Shown piece by piece: positions 1 through 9,460 of a stretch of 28,039 nucleotides of DNA. The position numbers and the translations under genes were made by a program. Source of the DNA: Pavlovales sp. CCMP2436 (lineage: Eukaryota > Haptophyta > Pavlovophyceae > Pavlovales); the NCBI GenBank assembly GCA_026770615.1, contig MU631693.1:67141-95179 (forward strand), written 5' to 3'. Within the stretch, counting starts at the first letter, position 1; each line of letters begins with the position of its first letter. Under the pieces are notes generated by a model. It worked only from the letters and a program-made list of their open reading frames with translations, did not search any database and had not been told where the DNA came from.

Positions 1-80
1 TTAGCATGAGTAGTGTTAGCATGAGTAGTGTTAGCATGAGTAGTATTAGCATGAGTAGTGTTAGCATGAGTAGTATTAGC
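1..80. repeat. 15-bp tandem repeat at the window edge
   Basis: The unit ttagcatgagtagtg/a is repeated five times with single-base changes and begins at the window edge, so the array may extend further left. It lies just beyond the inferred stop codon of the JmjC-type gene on the minus strand. No coding meaning is apparent. Confidence 0.9.
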
Positions 81-90
81 AGGTGTAGCA

Positions 91-3000
91 TCATACCATT
101 GCCGCAGGCCAGGCCACCCGGTGCGACAAAATAACCGCCGAAGCACAGATTGACCCGTCAGCCCGCCCGCTCGCTGCTCCCTCTGCCTTGCCGAGGAACT
201 CATCGATGCGTGTGCGCACCTCCTCGTTCGACGGCGGCTCGGCGGGAGGTAGGGGACGACGGCGCCGCTGTGGACACGATGCACATATTATTTTTCATAC
301 CAGCAATGATTATAATCACAATAATTAAAACCAACCACCATAATTAGAACAAGAATACGACGTGATAATTACTGTTATCATATGGTGTGTTGTTCTTGTT
401 GTAATACGTATTGCAATTATCATCATCAGATCAAATCATCAGATCAAATCATCAGATCAAATCATCAGATCAAATCATCAGATCAAATCTGATCTGCGGG
501 TGGTGCGACGGCGCCGCTGGGTGTAAATATCTCGAAATACGTCCGTCCCCTGACAGGTCTCCACATGACCCAAGCGTTGAGAAAATACTCGGATCAAGGG
601 ACCTTAGTAGAGCACACGGATACCGCGGGGGAGATGTGATTGTTGTTATTGTCGTTATTGTTACTGTTGTTATTAAAAAAACACTCTTAAAAAATAAAAC
701 TTATTACATCATCATCCCTATCATTATGACCGAAGTGCAGCTCACCTGCTTTCGCGCCTGCTCCGCCGACTCCGCCCGTGCGCTTGGACAGTCAGCAGCG
801 GACACTGAGCTCTGCAGCGGCAGCGGACAGTCAGCAGTGGACACTGGGAGCGGGAGGGGGGCGTAACGCGAGAGCAGCACCTCCGCAACGAGCTCGGTGA
901 GGGGGGGCAGGCTCGACTCACTCGACTGAATCTGGCAGTCGCTCCGCTGACTGTGCGCGTGCAGCGTCAGCTCTGCTTCTCGCAGCGACCCAGTGTCCGC
1001 ATTAGCATGCTCCTGGCTGCGAGAAGCGGCCCTGAGCTGACTGTCCAAGGCAGTGGCCCTGAGCTGACTGTCCAAGGCAGTGGCCCTGAGTTGACTGTCC
1101 AAGGCAGCGGCCCTGAGCTCACTGTCCAAGGCAGCGTGCACACGTCTCAGCGCGTGGCAAATTCCAGCAACCACCTGTTAGTTTTGATGAACATATACAT
1201 GCATACGTGTGTATAAGTGGCTCAGCAGTTTGCGGCAGGATTCCTTAATTTACACATAATAAACTATGTATGAGTTATATATTATTAATCATATGTATTT
1301 TCTTATTAAGTCATGACTTCTTGAGTCTGAGAGCTGCCGTAGTAGCAATACTTTATTAATAATATATTCGAATCAACGAGAGTAGCAGCAGCAGCAGCAG
1401 TAGGGCACCCGTCTCAGCGTGTGGCACAGCACGGCAGTCGCCTGTTAACTTTCTTAATTTTCTTAACAAAGAGGCACAGCCACCTGAGAGTTACTCGCTT
1501 ATTCTAATCTATTTAATACTTGTTTTAATGTTTTTTTTTGTAGCACCCCTTCTCGTTTATTCGAATACTTTAATATTCTTTGTAATCTATTTTTGCATGC
1601 TATGAAGTGCGCACCCCTTCTCGTTTGTTGGCATATGATTTATATACTTCTCGTTTGTTGGCGTATAATTTATATATTCATTCTAATCTATTCTTCTCGT
1701 TTGTTGGCATATGATTTATATTCTTCTCGTTTGTTGGCATATGATTTATATATTCATTCTAATCTATTCTTGCATACTATAAAGCAGGCACCTGCCCGTA
1801 CACCTTTGGGCTGCACGTCGGGGGACGTCAAAAAAACTATTATTTAAAAGTACCTCTTCTCTGTGCCAGCGTGGGTCCACCGGGAAGGGAGGGAGCGCGC
1901 CCGGCGCGAAGGGACTGAGCAGCTTGGAGGCGGCAGAGGAGAGCGCGCACTGCGAAAATGCGTTGAGCGAGACGGACCCCTCTGGCGCGTGCGTGACTGC
2001 GTGTGTATTCATTACATTCACTCAGTAACCCTCTGGCGCGTGCGTGACTGCGTGTGTATTGATTATATTCACTCAGTGCCCCTCGGGTGCGTACGTAACT
2101 GCGCGTGTATTCATTATATTCACTTAGTACCCCTCTGGCGCGTGCGTGACTGCGTGTGTATTCATTATATTCACTCAGTAGACGGACAGGGGCACGGCAT
2201 AGGCACAGCACGTCAGCGTTTGGCGCAGGAGGGCGTCGGGTGTAATAATGTTGGATATTTTGAATCACTTGCACATTGCAATACAAGTAGACGTGTAAGG
2301 TGTAAGAGTGCCGGCTCACCTTGCACGCGGTGAAAGTAAAAGGGTGGGATGAAGAGTGCGTCCCCGGGTCGCAGCAGCACCGAGTAACCTGCGCGCGGTA
2401 ATCCGCAAGATTCGTCAGATCCGTCAGAGGAATTCAGCGGAGCGGAGGGCTGCTGCCCACCCTGCGCCGCGAACATCGCATCTGACGATCCTGGCGAGCG
2501 CGGAGAGGCCTGCTGCCGCGCCTGTGACGCAACGTCCACCCTCGACTTGCGCGCGCGCGGGTGCGAGTCGGGGAAGACAAAAAGTGCGGCGGCAGCACCC
2601 GGGGGCCAGAGCCACACTCGCTTCTCGCCCAAGAGCTGGACCAGGATATTTGCGCTGCAATCGTAGTGTGTGACCGTCACGCTCCCGAGCGAGGAGAGCC
2701 AGAGAGAGGGCGGGCGCGCGGGTCCGTCGATCCCAAATGCCTCCGACGCACTTTCGGCGGAGCCTGCGGGCGCGAGCGAGGCCGCGGCGCGTGGGCAAAG
2801 CGTCGCGGCGTCGCCCGTCACATAGAGCCCTTCGCGCACGCTCCCAGCCTGCCCCGCCTCTGGCTGCCGCCCCGCCGCCCTGAGCTGCGCCCAGAACGCG
2901 CCGACCCCGACCTCGGCGAGCTCGAAGCGGTGCGCGGGGTCGACCCCCTCCGACAACTCCTCGGCGCCCTCCACGAGCATGAAGAGGTTGCTCGCCGAAC

Positions 3001-3178
3001 GCTTGACCACGAGCGGCGCCCCGCCCGCCCTCGCCACGTCTGCCATGTCGGCGGCAAGCGCCTCGGCGGCGAAGGCGCCGCTTCGTGCCCACGCGCGTGC
3101 GGCGGCGAGTTCGAGCCGCACGGGCTCTGAGGGGCCCAGCCTGGCGGCGCGCTGCGCGGCCCGGATCACAGCCCTCAT
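91..3178 (-). CDS. JmjC / Cupin_8 domain protein, four exons (host gene)
   Basis: Proposed exons on the minus strand are 3178-2320, 1981-1854, 1174-746 and 267-91, joined in phases 1, 0 and 0, for about 530 residues. Exon 1 holds the JmjC core: the iron-binding pair H171/D173 in THYD, a likely 2-oxoglutarate lysine in EKRVWLWPP (K186), and the distal histidine H283 in PPFYFHRV. Exon 2 continues with GSVSLNAFSQ, the strand expected after that histidine in TYW5/HSPBAP1-like members. Exon 3 contains four 9-residue repeats (ALDSQLRAT type) and a helix ending LLSRYAPL. The family comprises Fe(II)/2-oxoglutarate hydroxylases or demethylases; the substrate here is unknown. Exons 1 and 2 are well supported. 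Exons 3 and 4 rest on matching splice sites and phases only. A low-complexity insert (residues about 215-260) sits inside the cupin fold. Its start is 282 bases from the divergent SRP9 start. Confidence 0.72.
418..490. repeat. 13-bp tandem repeat
   Basis: The unit catcagatcaaat is repeated about five times. It lies in the proposed intron between exons 3 and 4 of the JmjC-type gene. The period of 13 is not a multiple of three, which argues against a coding role. Confidence 0.85.
521..624 (+). repeat. Dispersed repeat, copy 1 (inverted copy at 7476-7578)
   Basis: About 104 bases, starting gtgtaaatatct and including cgtccgtcccctgacaggtc, recur in reverse orientation at 7476-7578 with only scattered mismatches. 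This copy lies in the last intron of the JmjC-type gene. The other lies beyond the MFS gene. I see no coding content, so a short non-autonomous mobile element is the likeliest explanation. Confidence 0.85.
1028..1136 (-). repeat. 27-bp in-frame minisatellite inside JmjC exon 3
   Basis: Four copies of ggccctgagctgactgtcc plus eight bases. The period of 27 keeps the reading frame. On the minus strand it encodes 9-residue alanine/leucine-rich helical repeats (ALDSQLRAT-like) in the proposed third exon of the JmjC-type gene. The plus strand is also open through the array, so openness alone is not evidence of coding. Confidence 0.85.
1404..1455 (-). repeat. Duplicated copy of the exon 3 acceptor region within intron 2
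   Basis: Read on the minus strand, this stretch has a TTAACAG acceptor-like site followed by a sequence that would encode LCHTLRRV. It closely parallels the real exon 3 start at 1174, which encodes ICHALRRV after CTAACAG. It runs into a CAG/CTG microsatellite (about 1386-1402). It looks like a decayed duplicate of the exon start, or an unused alternative exon. Confidence 0.6.
1610..1770. repeat. Tandem repeat in JmjC intron 2
   Basis: Imperfect tandem units contain ttctcgtttgttggcatatg followed by atttatat, with variants every 25-50 bases. The stretch is AT-rich and intronic with respect to the JmjC-type gene. No further function is seen. Confidence 0.8.
1817..1852 (+). repeat. MITE/introner-like motif, copy 1
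   Basis: The motif gtcgggggacgtcaaaaaaa followed by ctattatttaaaag matches copies at 8811-8841 and 9755-9790 in the same orientation. Here its end abuts the donor site of JmjC exon 2: on the minus strand the exon ends GAG and the intron begins GTACTTTTAAATAATAG. See the hairpin form at 8811-8898. Confidence 0.65.
1981..2184. repeat. 51-bp tandem repeat spanning the acceptor of JmjC exon 2
   Basis: Four units of 51 bases begin at 1981, 2032, 2083 and 2134; each begins tctggcgcgtgcgtgactgc or a variant. They fill the 3' half of JmjC intron 1. Read on the minus strand, every unit contains a copy of the acceptor-like GCGCCAG. The copy nearest exon 2 (AG at 1983-1982) is the one whose phase fits. 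Confidence 0.88.
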
Positions 3179-3460
3179 CCGCGCTGCCGCGAAAGCGAGC
3201 TCGGACGCGTCAGCCCGAGGTCAGTCCAGCGCAGACCTCTCTCCAAATGCCCGACTCAGTCCAGCTCTCTCTCCCACCGTTCGAGCAACTGGCGGACTCC
3301 ATCGTGAGACTGGATTCACGTCACTGGCCCAAGCCCAACCGAATCACGCGCGGGAAGTCACGCGAGGTGGCCGAAGTGAGGGAGTACTAAGCGAGGGGGC
3401 ACCCGTGGCCAACGTCTTGAGCCCCCTGCCAAGCGAGCCCGCCGTCGCTCGCGGAGCAGC
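3179..3460. promoter_or_regulatory. Divergent promoter region between the JmjC gene and SRP9
   Basis: This 282-base stretch separates the two divergent start codons. It is GC-rich with no obvious TATA box, as expected for a compact bidirectional promoter. The assignment rests on gene layout only; no specific factor sites were recognised. Confidence 0.4.
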
Positions 3461-4293
3461 ATGGTGGCCATGACGTCCATCGACCAGTTCGCCGAGGAGG
3501 CGGCTAAGCTGTACGCCTCTGCCCCAGCGCACACGCGCTACTCGCTCAAGTACCGCCACTGCGACGGCAAGCTGCAGCTCAAGGTGACCAACGACATCGT
3601 GACGCTCACCTACGCCACGGACCAGGCTGCCGAGCTCAAGCGCGTGGAGAAGCTCAATGCGCTGCTCTTCGCCAAGATGAGCGGCACCGAGCCGCTCGAG
3701 CCGAGCGCCATGCAGAGCGGTAAGCCGCTGCCTCCCTCTCCCCTGTATCTGCACGCCCCCGCCTGCGTCTCGCTGGCTGGAGCTCGCGAGGTGGCACGAT
3801 GTAGCCTTCTCTGGCCCGCGCCAGCGCTCACGGTGCGGGAAGGCGAGGCTGCGTGGCCGTGGGCTCTCGCTGCCTTCTGTACCCTCGGCGTCAGTGCGAT
3901 ATTATCGCCACACTCCGGGTTGCAGGCTGGGTTGCCGGGCCAAGGCAGCGGATGCAGGCAATGGCAGGCAGGGGCAGGCAGGGCTAGGCAGGGGCAGGCG
4001 TGGCAGGCAGAGGCGGGCAGGGGCAGGCGTGGGCAGGCGTGGCAGGCTGGCGTGGAAGGCAGGGGCAGGCAGTGGAGGCAGGCTCGAGGGGGGTAAGCAG
4101 CCGGCAGGCGCAGTGTGCAGCTGGCCAGTGCAGAGGACTGTGGGTGTGAAGAAAGGCGGGAATGCGACGCGTGCCTCACGCGACCACCCTGTTCCCCCTT
4201 CTCCCTTCACTCCCGCGAAACCGCAAATTCGCTACTGCTTGCGCAGCCGAGGAAACACCCAAGACGCGCTCGGGCAAGTCGAAAAAGAGGTAG
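3461..4293 (+). CDS. SRP9: Signal recognition particle 9 kDa protein (SRP9), two exons
   Basis: Exon 1 (3461-3719) encodes an SRP9-like alpha-beta-beta-beta core. Hallmarks are the LKYRHCDGKLQLKVTND block, the following TYATDQA strand and the basic helix after it. SRP9 pairs with SRP14 on the Alu domain of SRP RNA and pauses elongation during cotranslational targeting. The exon ends in phase 1 at GTAAGC. An acceptor at 4245-4246 opens a 47-base exon 2 encoding a short lysine/arginine-rich tail that ends in TAG, giving about 101 residues, which is typical for the family. Met1 and Met4 are both possible starts. The 527-base intron is full of GGCAGGC repeats. Reading through without splicing would give an unrelated repeat-encoded tail. 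Confidence 0.9.
3925..4100. repeat. GGCAGGC-type minisatellite in the SRP9 intron
   Basis: Irregular tandem copies of ggcaggcagggg and ggcaggcgtggcaggc fill the middle of the SRP9 intron. They are G-rich on the plus strand and could form G-quadruplexes. Open frames here are by-products of the repeat. Confidence 0.85.
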
Positions 4294-5358
4294 TGACTTA
4301 TTCGCTAGTCTCCCAATCGACTTGGGTCGTCGAGAGCCTCGACGGCATGAGCAGCAACGCGGCTCGCTGCCTGCATCGCCATGCTTGCTCGGCAGCCAGG
4401 CAGCCGCCCTAGCGGACAGAAAACAGAAAACAGCTGGACACCGTCACACTGAGAGACTGATCACAGATCAATGGTGATTATCTGAGGTTAGTGCGTAACA
4501 ATGCGCCAGCCAGTAGCCTTACCGTAGCCTTACGTTAGTTTGTGATGCGCTGTCGCTCCAACTGCGTGGCGATTTTCGAATTCGCGTGCTGCGTGCGGGC
4601 CTCAGTGTCTACTTTTAAAAATCATAATTACAATTCATATTTATAATTTTGTATCGGGCCGATTGCCACCCCCAGTATCCGCCTATGCCGTAAGTAGGAT
4701 ACACAATTAACATAATAATGATTAAGAGCGGCTCAGCAGTTTTCAAGAGGTCTGGGTCTAAAAGAGCTTCAATATGCCATCACTATTTTTTCTTTGTCTG
4801 CGGCGAGCAACTCGACAGGGTTGAACACGTACGTACTTCTCCAGCTGGTATACATGTCGTACCGCAGTAAATAGGCGGCGCTCGCACGCGCACGTACATT
4901 TGCACACCGTGCAGTGGGCTAGACTGCGTGGCGGGGCTCGCTATAAATACACATCATTCGCGTTTGCACGCACGACCGCTTAGCCTTGCCTACCGAATAG
5001 TCCTTCGACGCCAAGCTCACCGACGACCTTGTCAGCGCTAAAGAGCAGGCGGTATACTACCGCTGAGCAGCAGGCGGAAGAGCAGGCGTCAAGTTCGAGA
5101 GTGATGTTGACCGTCGACTCACTGTCGAGCCGGTTCGATTTTTTTCGCTTTTTCTTTAACATTTAACTTTACTACGTTGAAGTTAAGAAACAAATACCAG
5201 TTATATTCGCATGAATCACTATTTCAAAAATATAAAGTTTAATAAAATAATTAAGAGATTGATATCATGATATGTACGAATGATAAACATAATAATGATA
5301 TCCTCAACGAATCACGAACCTTGATAAGCTTGGAAGTGTCCTACATAGAGTTCTACAA
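4294..5358. other. Intergenic stretch between SRP9 and the MFS gene
   Basis: No confident gene. It holds AT-rich DNA around 4610-4750 and 5150-5330. A moderately GC-rich patch at 4980-5162 could encode 60 residues on the minus strand (starting MLKKKRKKSNRL) but resembles nothing I know. The MFS stop codon is at 5361-5359. Confidence 0.5.
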
Positions 5359-7339
5359 CTAGACGCCCCTCGTCCGAGGCTGGCAATAGCTTCGGTGCAG
5401 GGGCCACTCCGCGTAGGTAGCCGCCAGACCGATCGCCGCCCCCGGCGCGAGGACGAGTAGCGCCATGCCGGGGTCAATTTGCGCGTTGAGCAGCGCACCA
5501 ACGACTTGCAGAGAAACGATGGTGGTCGTGTAGCCCAGGGTGACCACCATCGTGAGTGCGGTGCCCACTAGTCTGCGCGGAGCATTCCCCGCCGACAGCG
5601 AAGAGAACTGGAGGGGGGGGGGCGAGTAGTGGGAAGCAGTCAGCAGATACTAGCTCAGTCGGTATGCATGTCACAGTGGGCAGCAAGAGTGCAGTCAGTC
5701 AGAAGGCAGTTGGCCTCACCTACCCAAAAAAAAAAAAAAAAAAACTATTTCTACGAGTGGCTCTCACCTGCCCCGAATCTGAAACGACGGTGCCGCCCCA
5801 CACCACCAAGAAGAGGATGAAGACCGGCTCGGACATGCGCCTGTACGCGGGCGCAATTAGGCAGCACACAAAGGACGTGGCGATGGAGACGATTGCTCCC
5901 ACCGCACTCCCAGGTATCACTACCTCCTCCTCCCGCCCCAGTGTCCGCCGCTCACTGTCCGCAGCCCCCGACACGTCCAGTGTCCGCAGCCCGGTTTCCG
6001 CAGCCCCAGTGTCTGCGCCGGCGCGGCAGTGACGTTTACGCCCTGGGTGGCGGGTTGTGTAACGGCAGGAGGGGTAGAGGGAGAAGAGACCCACCAAGGC
6101 AGAGCCGGGCGCTCCGACTGCAATCGCCACGAAGGAGAGAGCCTCTACCGAGAACGAGGGGGAGGCGCCCGCCACTCCGCCCGCCTCGATGTGAGCGGTG
6201 TAGCCCCGGATGAGCGCCGGCACAAAGGCCCAGAAAGAGTACACCTTTTTTTTTATTTTTTTTTTTTATTTTTTTTTTTATTTTATTTTAGAAAGAGTAC
6301 ACCTTTTGCTGCTGCTGCTGCTGCTGTTATTCTTCTTCTCCTTCTTCTCCTTCTTATTCGTTTATTTCATTTCAATTTATTAGTATTCATATTAGTATTG
6401 CTGTTGTTGCTATGAGTAGCACACCTCCCAGCAGTGGCCAATGTACCCCAAAGCGGCCGCACGGAACGGACGCGAGGCCCAGATCTCACCGACCTCGGCG
6501 CGACCAAGCTGGAGGCCGGGTCTGGCAGGTCCGGCCGGTGCACCACTCCTATCGGCTGCGGCCTCACTGGCTGCACCCGCCTGCGTGAGCCCGGGCGTGA
6601 GGCTGGCCTGCTTGTGGCTCGGCTCGCGGTCGGCATCGGCTGCTCCGCCCCGCTTGAGCGGCGCAGCAGGCGCCACCTTGTCGCCGCTCGGCTGCGCCCT
6701 GCCGCTCCCGATGACGAGCGGCATTGCCAACCCGCCGAGTGCTGCGAGAGCCGACACGAGCAGGAGCACCAACACGTAAGAAACTGCTGGCCCGCCCGCT
6801 TCCCCAGTGCCCGTTCCCCCCCCGGGGTCCAGAGCGGCCTTGAGTAGCCACGGGAAGGCAGTGCCCAGTGTCAAGGCGCCCACGAGGAGCCCGAGACGGG
6901 CGCCCAGCCCCTGCGGGTAGATCCGGTGGGCCACGGTCATGGCCAGCGGGTATATGCCGGCCTCGCAGCATCCGACGAGGAAGCGTAGCGCCGCCCACGC
7001 TTCCAGCGAGGAGGTCGCAGCACATGCGCCGTTGCAAATGGCGCCCAGGACGGACGCGGCGGCGAACACCAGCGTGGCGGGAAAGCGATCGGCCACTGCG
7101 AAGAAGGCGATGGCGATGGTGCCCACCACGAACCCAACCTGCACCATAGACGTGAGCAGCGCCACGTCCGCGTCCTCCGAGCCCGGGTTCCCGCCTCGGA
7201 AGGGCACGGAGCTGACCACTGCGTTTGGCGCGAACCAGATCGAGGTGCCCGCAAAGGAAGAGAAGACTATCGTGGGCAGCACGAGCACGCGCCGGATCAG
7301 CTCGAGCGGCGACTCGGCACCGCCGGCAGCGCTCTGCAT
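5359..7339 (-). CDS. Major facilitator superfamily transporter, four exons (host gene)
   Basis: Exons on the minus strand are 7339-6425, 6244-6095, 5923-5768 and 5607-5359, all joined in phase 0, for about 489 residues. Exon 1 encodes the N-terminal bundle, beginning with the helix around SIWFAPNAVV, plus a long central loop. The exon 1-2 join gives GHCWEVYSFWAFVPA, matching the GHMWELYxxW block of a bacterial-type MFS subfamily. Exons 3 and 4 supply SDSGQFSSLSAGNAPRRLVG followed by TALT, another hallmark of that group. Substrate unknown. A DRxGR-like loop expected between exons 2 and 3 is not seen, so a short exon may be missed in 5930-6090. Introns contain poly-A/T tracts and degenerate repeats. 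The close likeness to bacterial members suggests an old transfer. Confidence 0.82.
6231..6307. repeat. 18-bp direct duplication flanking a poly-T tract at an MFS splice acceptor
   Basis: The sequence agaaagagtacacctttt occurs at 6231-6248 and again at about 6290-6307, bracketing an interrupted poly-T run. The duplicated bases span the acceptor and first codons of MFS exon 2 on the minus strand (AAAAGGTGTACTC). Only the copy at 6244 continues open; the other reaches a stop within a few codons. Confidence 0.75.
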
Positions 7340-7475
7340 CCCGCGTTCAGGCTCCTCCTGCTTTCACCGCTTCGTTTGGAGCGCTTCGACTCAACGCCGA
7401 GACGGTGTATAACTAACTTTTTCAGACATTCCTGCCTGTGACCTAGTCGTGTCTGATCAGCCTTGCGGTGGGGAC

Positions 7476-7578
7476 GGTATCCGCGTGCTCTGCAAAGGTC
7501 CCTTGATCCGAGTGTTTCTCAACGCTTGGGTCCGGCGGAGACCTGTCAGGGGACGGACGTATTTCTAGATATTTACAC
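7476..7578 (-). repeat. Dispersed repeat, copy 2 (inverted copy of 521-624)
   Basis: Reverse complement of 521-624 with scattered substitutions. It lies directly next to the SINE-like repeat that starts at 7601, so the two may be parts of one composite element. Confidence 0.85.
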
Positions 7579-7600
7579 ACTGTACTGTGTACACACGCGC

Positions 7601-8069
7601 ACACACTCACACCCTTTGGTGTGAGTGCTGGTGCATGAGGCATTGGGTCGATCGCTCGACCTCAGCCTGACGTCGACCAAGTCAGTGACTGAACAACCTG
7701 TTGAACCATGCTGAGCCCCTAATATATACATATATATACACTGGTCATTTGAGTGAGTGATATGTGTTGAGTGATAGGTGCCCAGCTATCACTCACTCGG
7801 CGATCCCCTCTCTTAGCTCTCATGTCACTAGGCCGCCGAGTGAGAGCTAAGCGCTTAATTTAATTGTCTAATTATCTCATACGAACTATGGGGTAAGATG
7901 GTAACAAGAACTAAAAGTTTTTCGCCGAGGTGCGTACTTTAAAAAAAAAAAAACAATGAGAGAGCAGGAATCCGAACCACCAGCCACAAACGCGAGATTT
8001 TAGGGATTTAATCTGGCATCTGACTGCCCTAGAAGTTGTGCTGGTCTGAGCGCTGCGTCGCCCATTGCA
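7601..8069 (-). repeat. SINE-like dispersed repeat with tRNA-like part, left copy
   Basis: Bases 7601-7725 and 8000-8068 match 26144-26276 and 26281-26349 on the other side of the viral element. The left copy carries about 270 extra bases between the two halves. On the minus strand it shows a box B-like GGTTCGGATTCC (7978-7967), a box A-like tract near 8057-8045 and a T13 run just downstream (plus-strand A-run at about 7941-7953) that could terminate Pol III. A full cloverleaf cannot be folded, so a degenerate tRNA-derived SINE is more likely than a tRNA gene. Confidence 0.5.
7812..7851. repeat. Hairpin with 11-bp perfect stem
   Basis: cttagctctca (7812-7822) pairs perfectly with tgagagctaag (7841-7851) across an 18-base loop. 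It lies in the extra segment of the left SINE-like copy. No run of T follows, so it is not an obvious terminator. Confidence 0.6.
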
Positions 8070-8810
8070 TATGTTCCCTAAGAGTTAAGCAATTAATAAG
8101 TTACAGTAGGTGTAATTTTTAAAAGTGCCAAAAAATCAGACCAAGCGAAGGGGGCCTGCCGGCCAGGAGCCTCCGGCGAGATTTGAGGAACTTAGTTAGT
8201 TATATTTACAATAAATAAGAACTAAGTTACAAACTAGTTACGTGTGTTGAAAACAGATTTTAGTTAACGGTATCAAAGCACCCCTGATTAAGGCTGACCC
8301 CTCATGGGCTGATCTCGTCGCGCCGACTACTGCTGCCCGTCGCTTGAAGGGGATCGTGCGCACGGGGCTCGCTGGAGACGCACGGCGCGCCGGGGAGCGT
8401 CCCGTGGCCGTTATGATGGGCGGAGCTGCGCCGAGGCACAGGGCCATGCGCTGAGGCAGGGCCGTGCTCTGAGCTCCCTAGCGACGCGCTGCAGCCATTG
8501 CACCCGGGGAGCGCGGCGGCGGCGGTGGTTGCCGCGTCTTGCTCGCCGTGCCAGTGCGAGAGCGAGAGGGGCGTCGAGAGGGCGACTGCCTGCGCGAGCC
8601 GCGCGCTGCTGCCGCCCGCACCGCTCGAGCGTGCGCCGGCGTGCGTGCAGCTGCCATCTCTCTGCTCGGGGAAAACATATAAAAACAAGAATATAATCAG
8701 ATAACAATAAGAATATCATCATACGTCATATGCAGTATGTAATATATAAAAATAAAATAATTGACTACTAGACTAATAAAGTGAAGAATAATAGAATAAT
8801 GCGGTGTAGT
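8070..8810. other. Repeat-rich stretch with one weak exon candidate
   Basis: A GC-rich patch at about 8300-8660 stays open on several frames. On the minus strand it includes SLSHWHGEQDA, which resembles a segment at about 9845-9880 on the same strand. I cannot assign either segment to a gene. The remainder is AT-rich with no recognisable feature. Confidence 0.35.
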
Positions 8811-8898
8811 CGGGGGACGTTAAAGAACTATTATTAAAAAAACGATTGTGCGCACCTCCCTTCTGCGCGAGAAAGGTCTTTTTTAATAATAGTTCTTT
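8811..8898 (+). repeat. MITE-like hairpin, copy 2 of the dispersed motif
   Basis: The motif gtcgggggacgtt is followed by aaagaactattattaaaaaa (8822-8841). The perfect 20-bp inverted complement occurs at 8879-8898, with a GC-rich loop of about 37 bases between them. Related half-copies lie at 1817-1852 and 9755-9790. Short terminal inverted repeats around a non-coding centre suggest a MITE or introner-like element. Confidence 0.65.
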
Positions 8899-9038
8899 TG
8901 GTCTTGCTCAGAATCAAAAACATTATTCATATTCATTAACAATAGTGTTAGTACCATTCAGAGTATTTACTACGTGCAATGAGTAATCATATTATGAATA
9001 GCAGTGTTAGTTATTACATTAGTTATTACGTTAGTTAC

Positions 9039-9460
9039 CTGCGGGGGAGAGGAGTTGTGCGGCGCGGCGTCTGCCTCCTCCTCCGACACAGGGGCGCCCG
9101 CTCGCGAGTCGGCCTGCGCCCCCTGCCCCCTCTGCGAGAAGCTGCCCTCCACCGAGTCGGCGTGCATCGGCTCCGCCCCCTCCGCCCCCTCCACCCCATC
9201 CGCCTGCGCCAGGTGCCCCGAGCGCGCTCTCTGCCCCCGCTCTCTCTGCTCGCCCTGCCACCCCTGGCACGCGCGGAGATGTGACACTGGTGACACGCGT
9301 GACATTTGTGACACTGATGACGCGCGTGACATTTGTGACACTGGTGACGTGCGTGACACTGGTGACACGTGTGGGAGTTGAGCGACTTGTGCTAAGCCGC
9401 GCTCGTGCTGAAGCGACGCGGCTGCGTTCTCGGCAAGGCCACGGGCCTGGTGATTCATAT
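9039..9460 (-). other. Possible exon with a 27-bp minisatellite
   Basis: The minus strand is open across this GC-rich block, which ends at a donor-like CAG|GTAACT (near 9039). It encodes a low-complexity serine/glutamate/alanine-rich sequence. Bases about 9283-9372 hold 27-bp repeats of the gtgacactggtgacacgcgtgac type, giving SPVSRTSPVSQMSR-like residues. No domain is recognised. Other frames are open too, so this is only a candidate. Confidence 0.3.

Noticed and set aside
150..347. Plus-strand frame starting MTRQPARSLL
   Set aside because: The minus strand of the same DNA gives a better candidate exon (PPSNEEVRTRIDEFLGKA) in phase with the JmjC-type gene.
3894..4412. Arg/Gly-rich proteins across the SRP9 intron
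   Set aside because: They derive from the GGCAGGC minisatellite; splicing to the lysine-rich exon at 4247 gives the SRP9 length expected for the family.
521..7578. A 7-kb transposon bounded by the inverted copies at 521-624 and 7476-7578
   Set aside because: The interval holds complete, unrelated host genes in several orientations and no transposase. The repeats look like independent insertions.
7945..8069. Functional tRNA gene
   Set aside because: Box-like motifs and a T-run are present, but the stems do not pair into a cloverleaf, and the sequence is part of a dispersed repeat.
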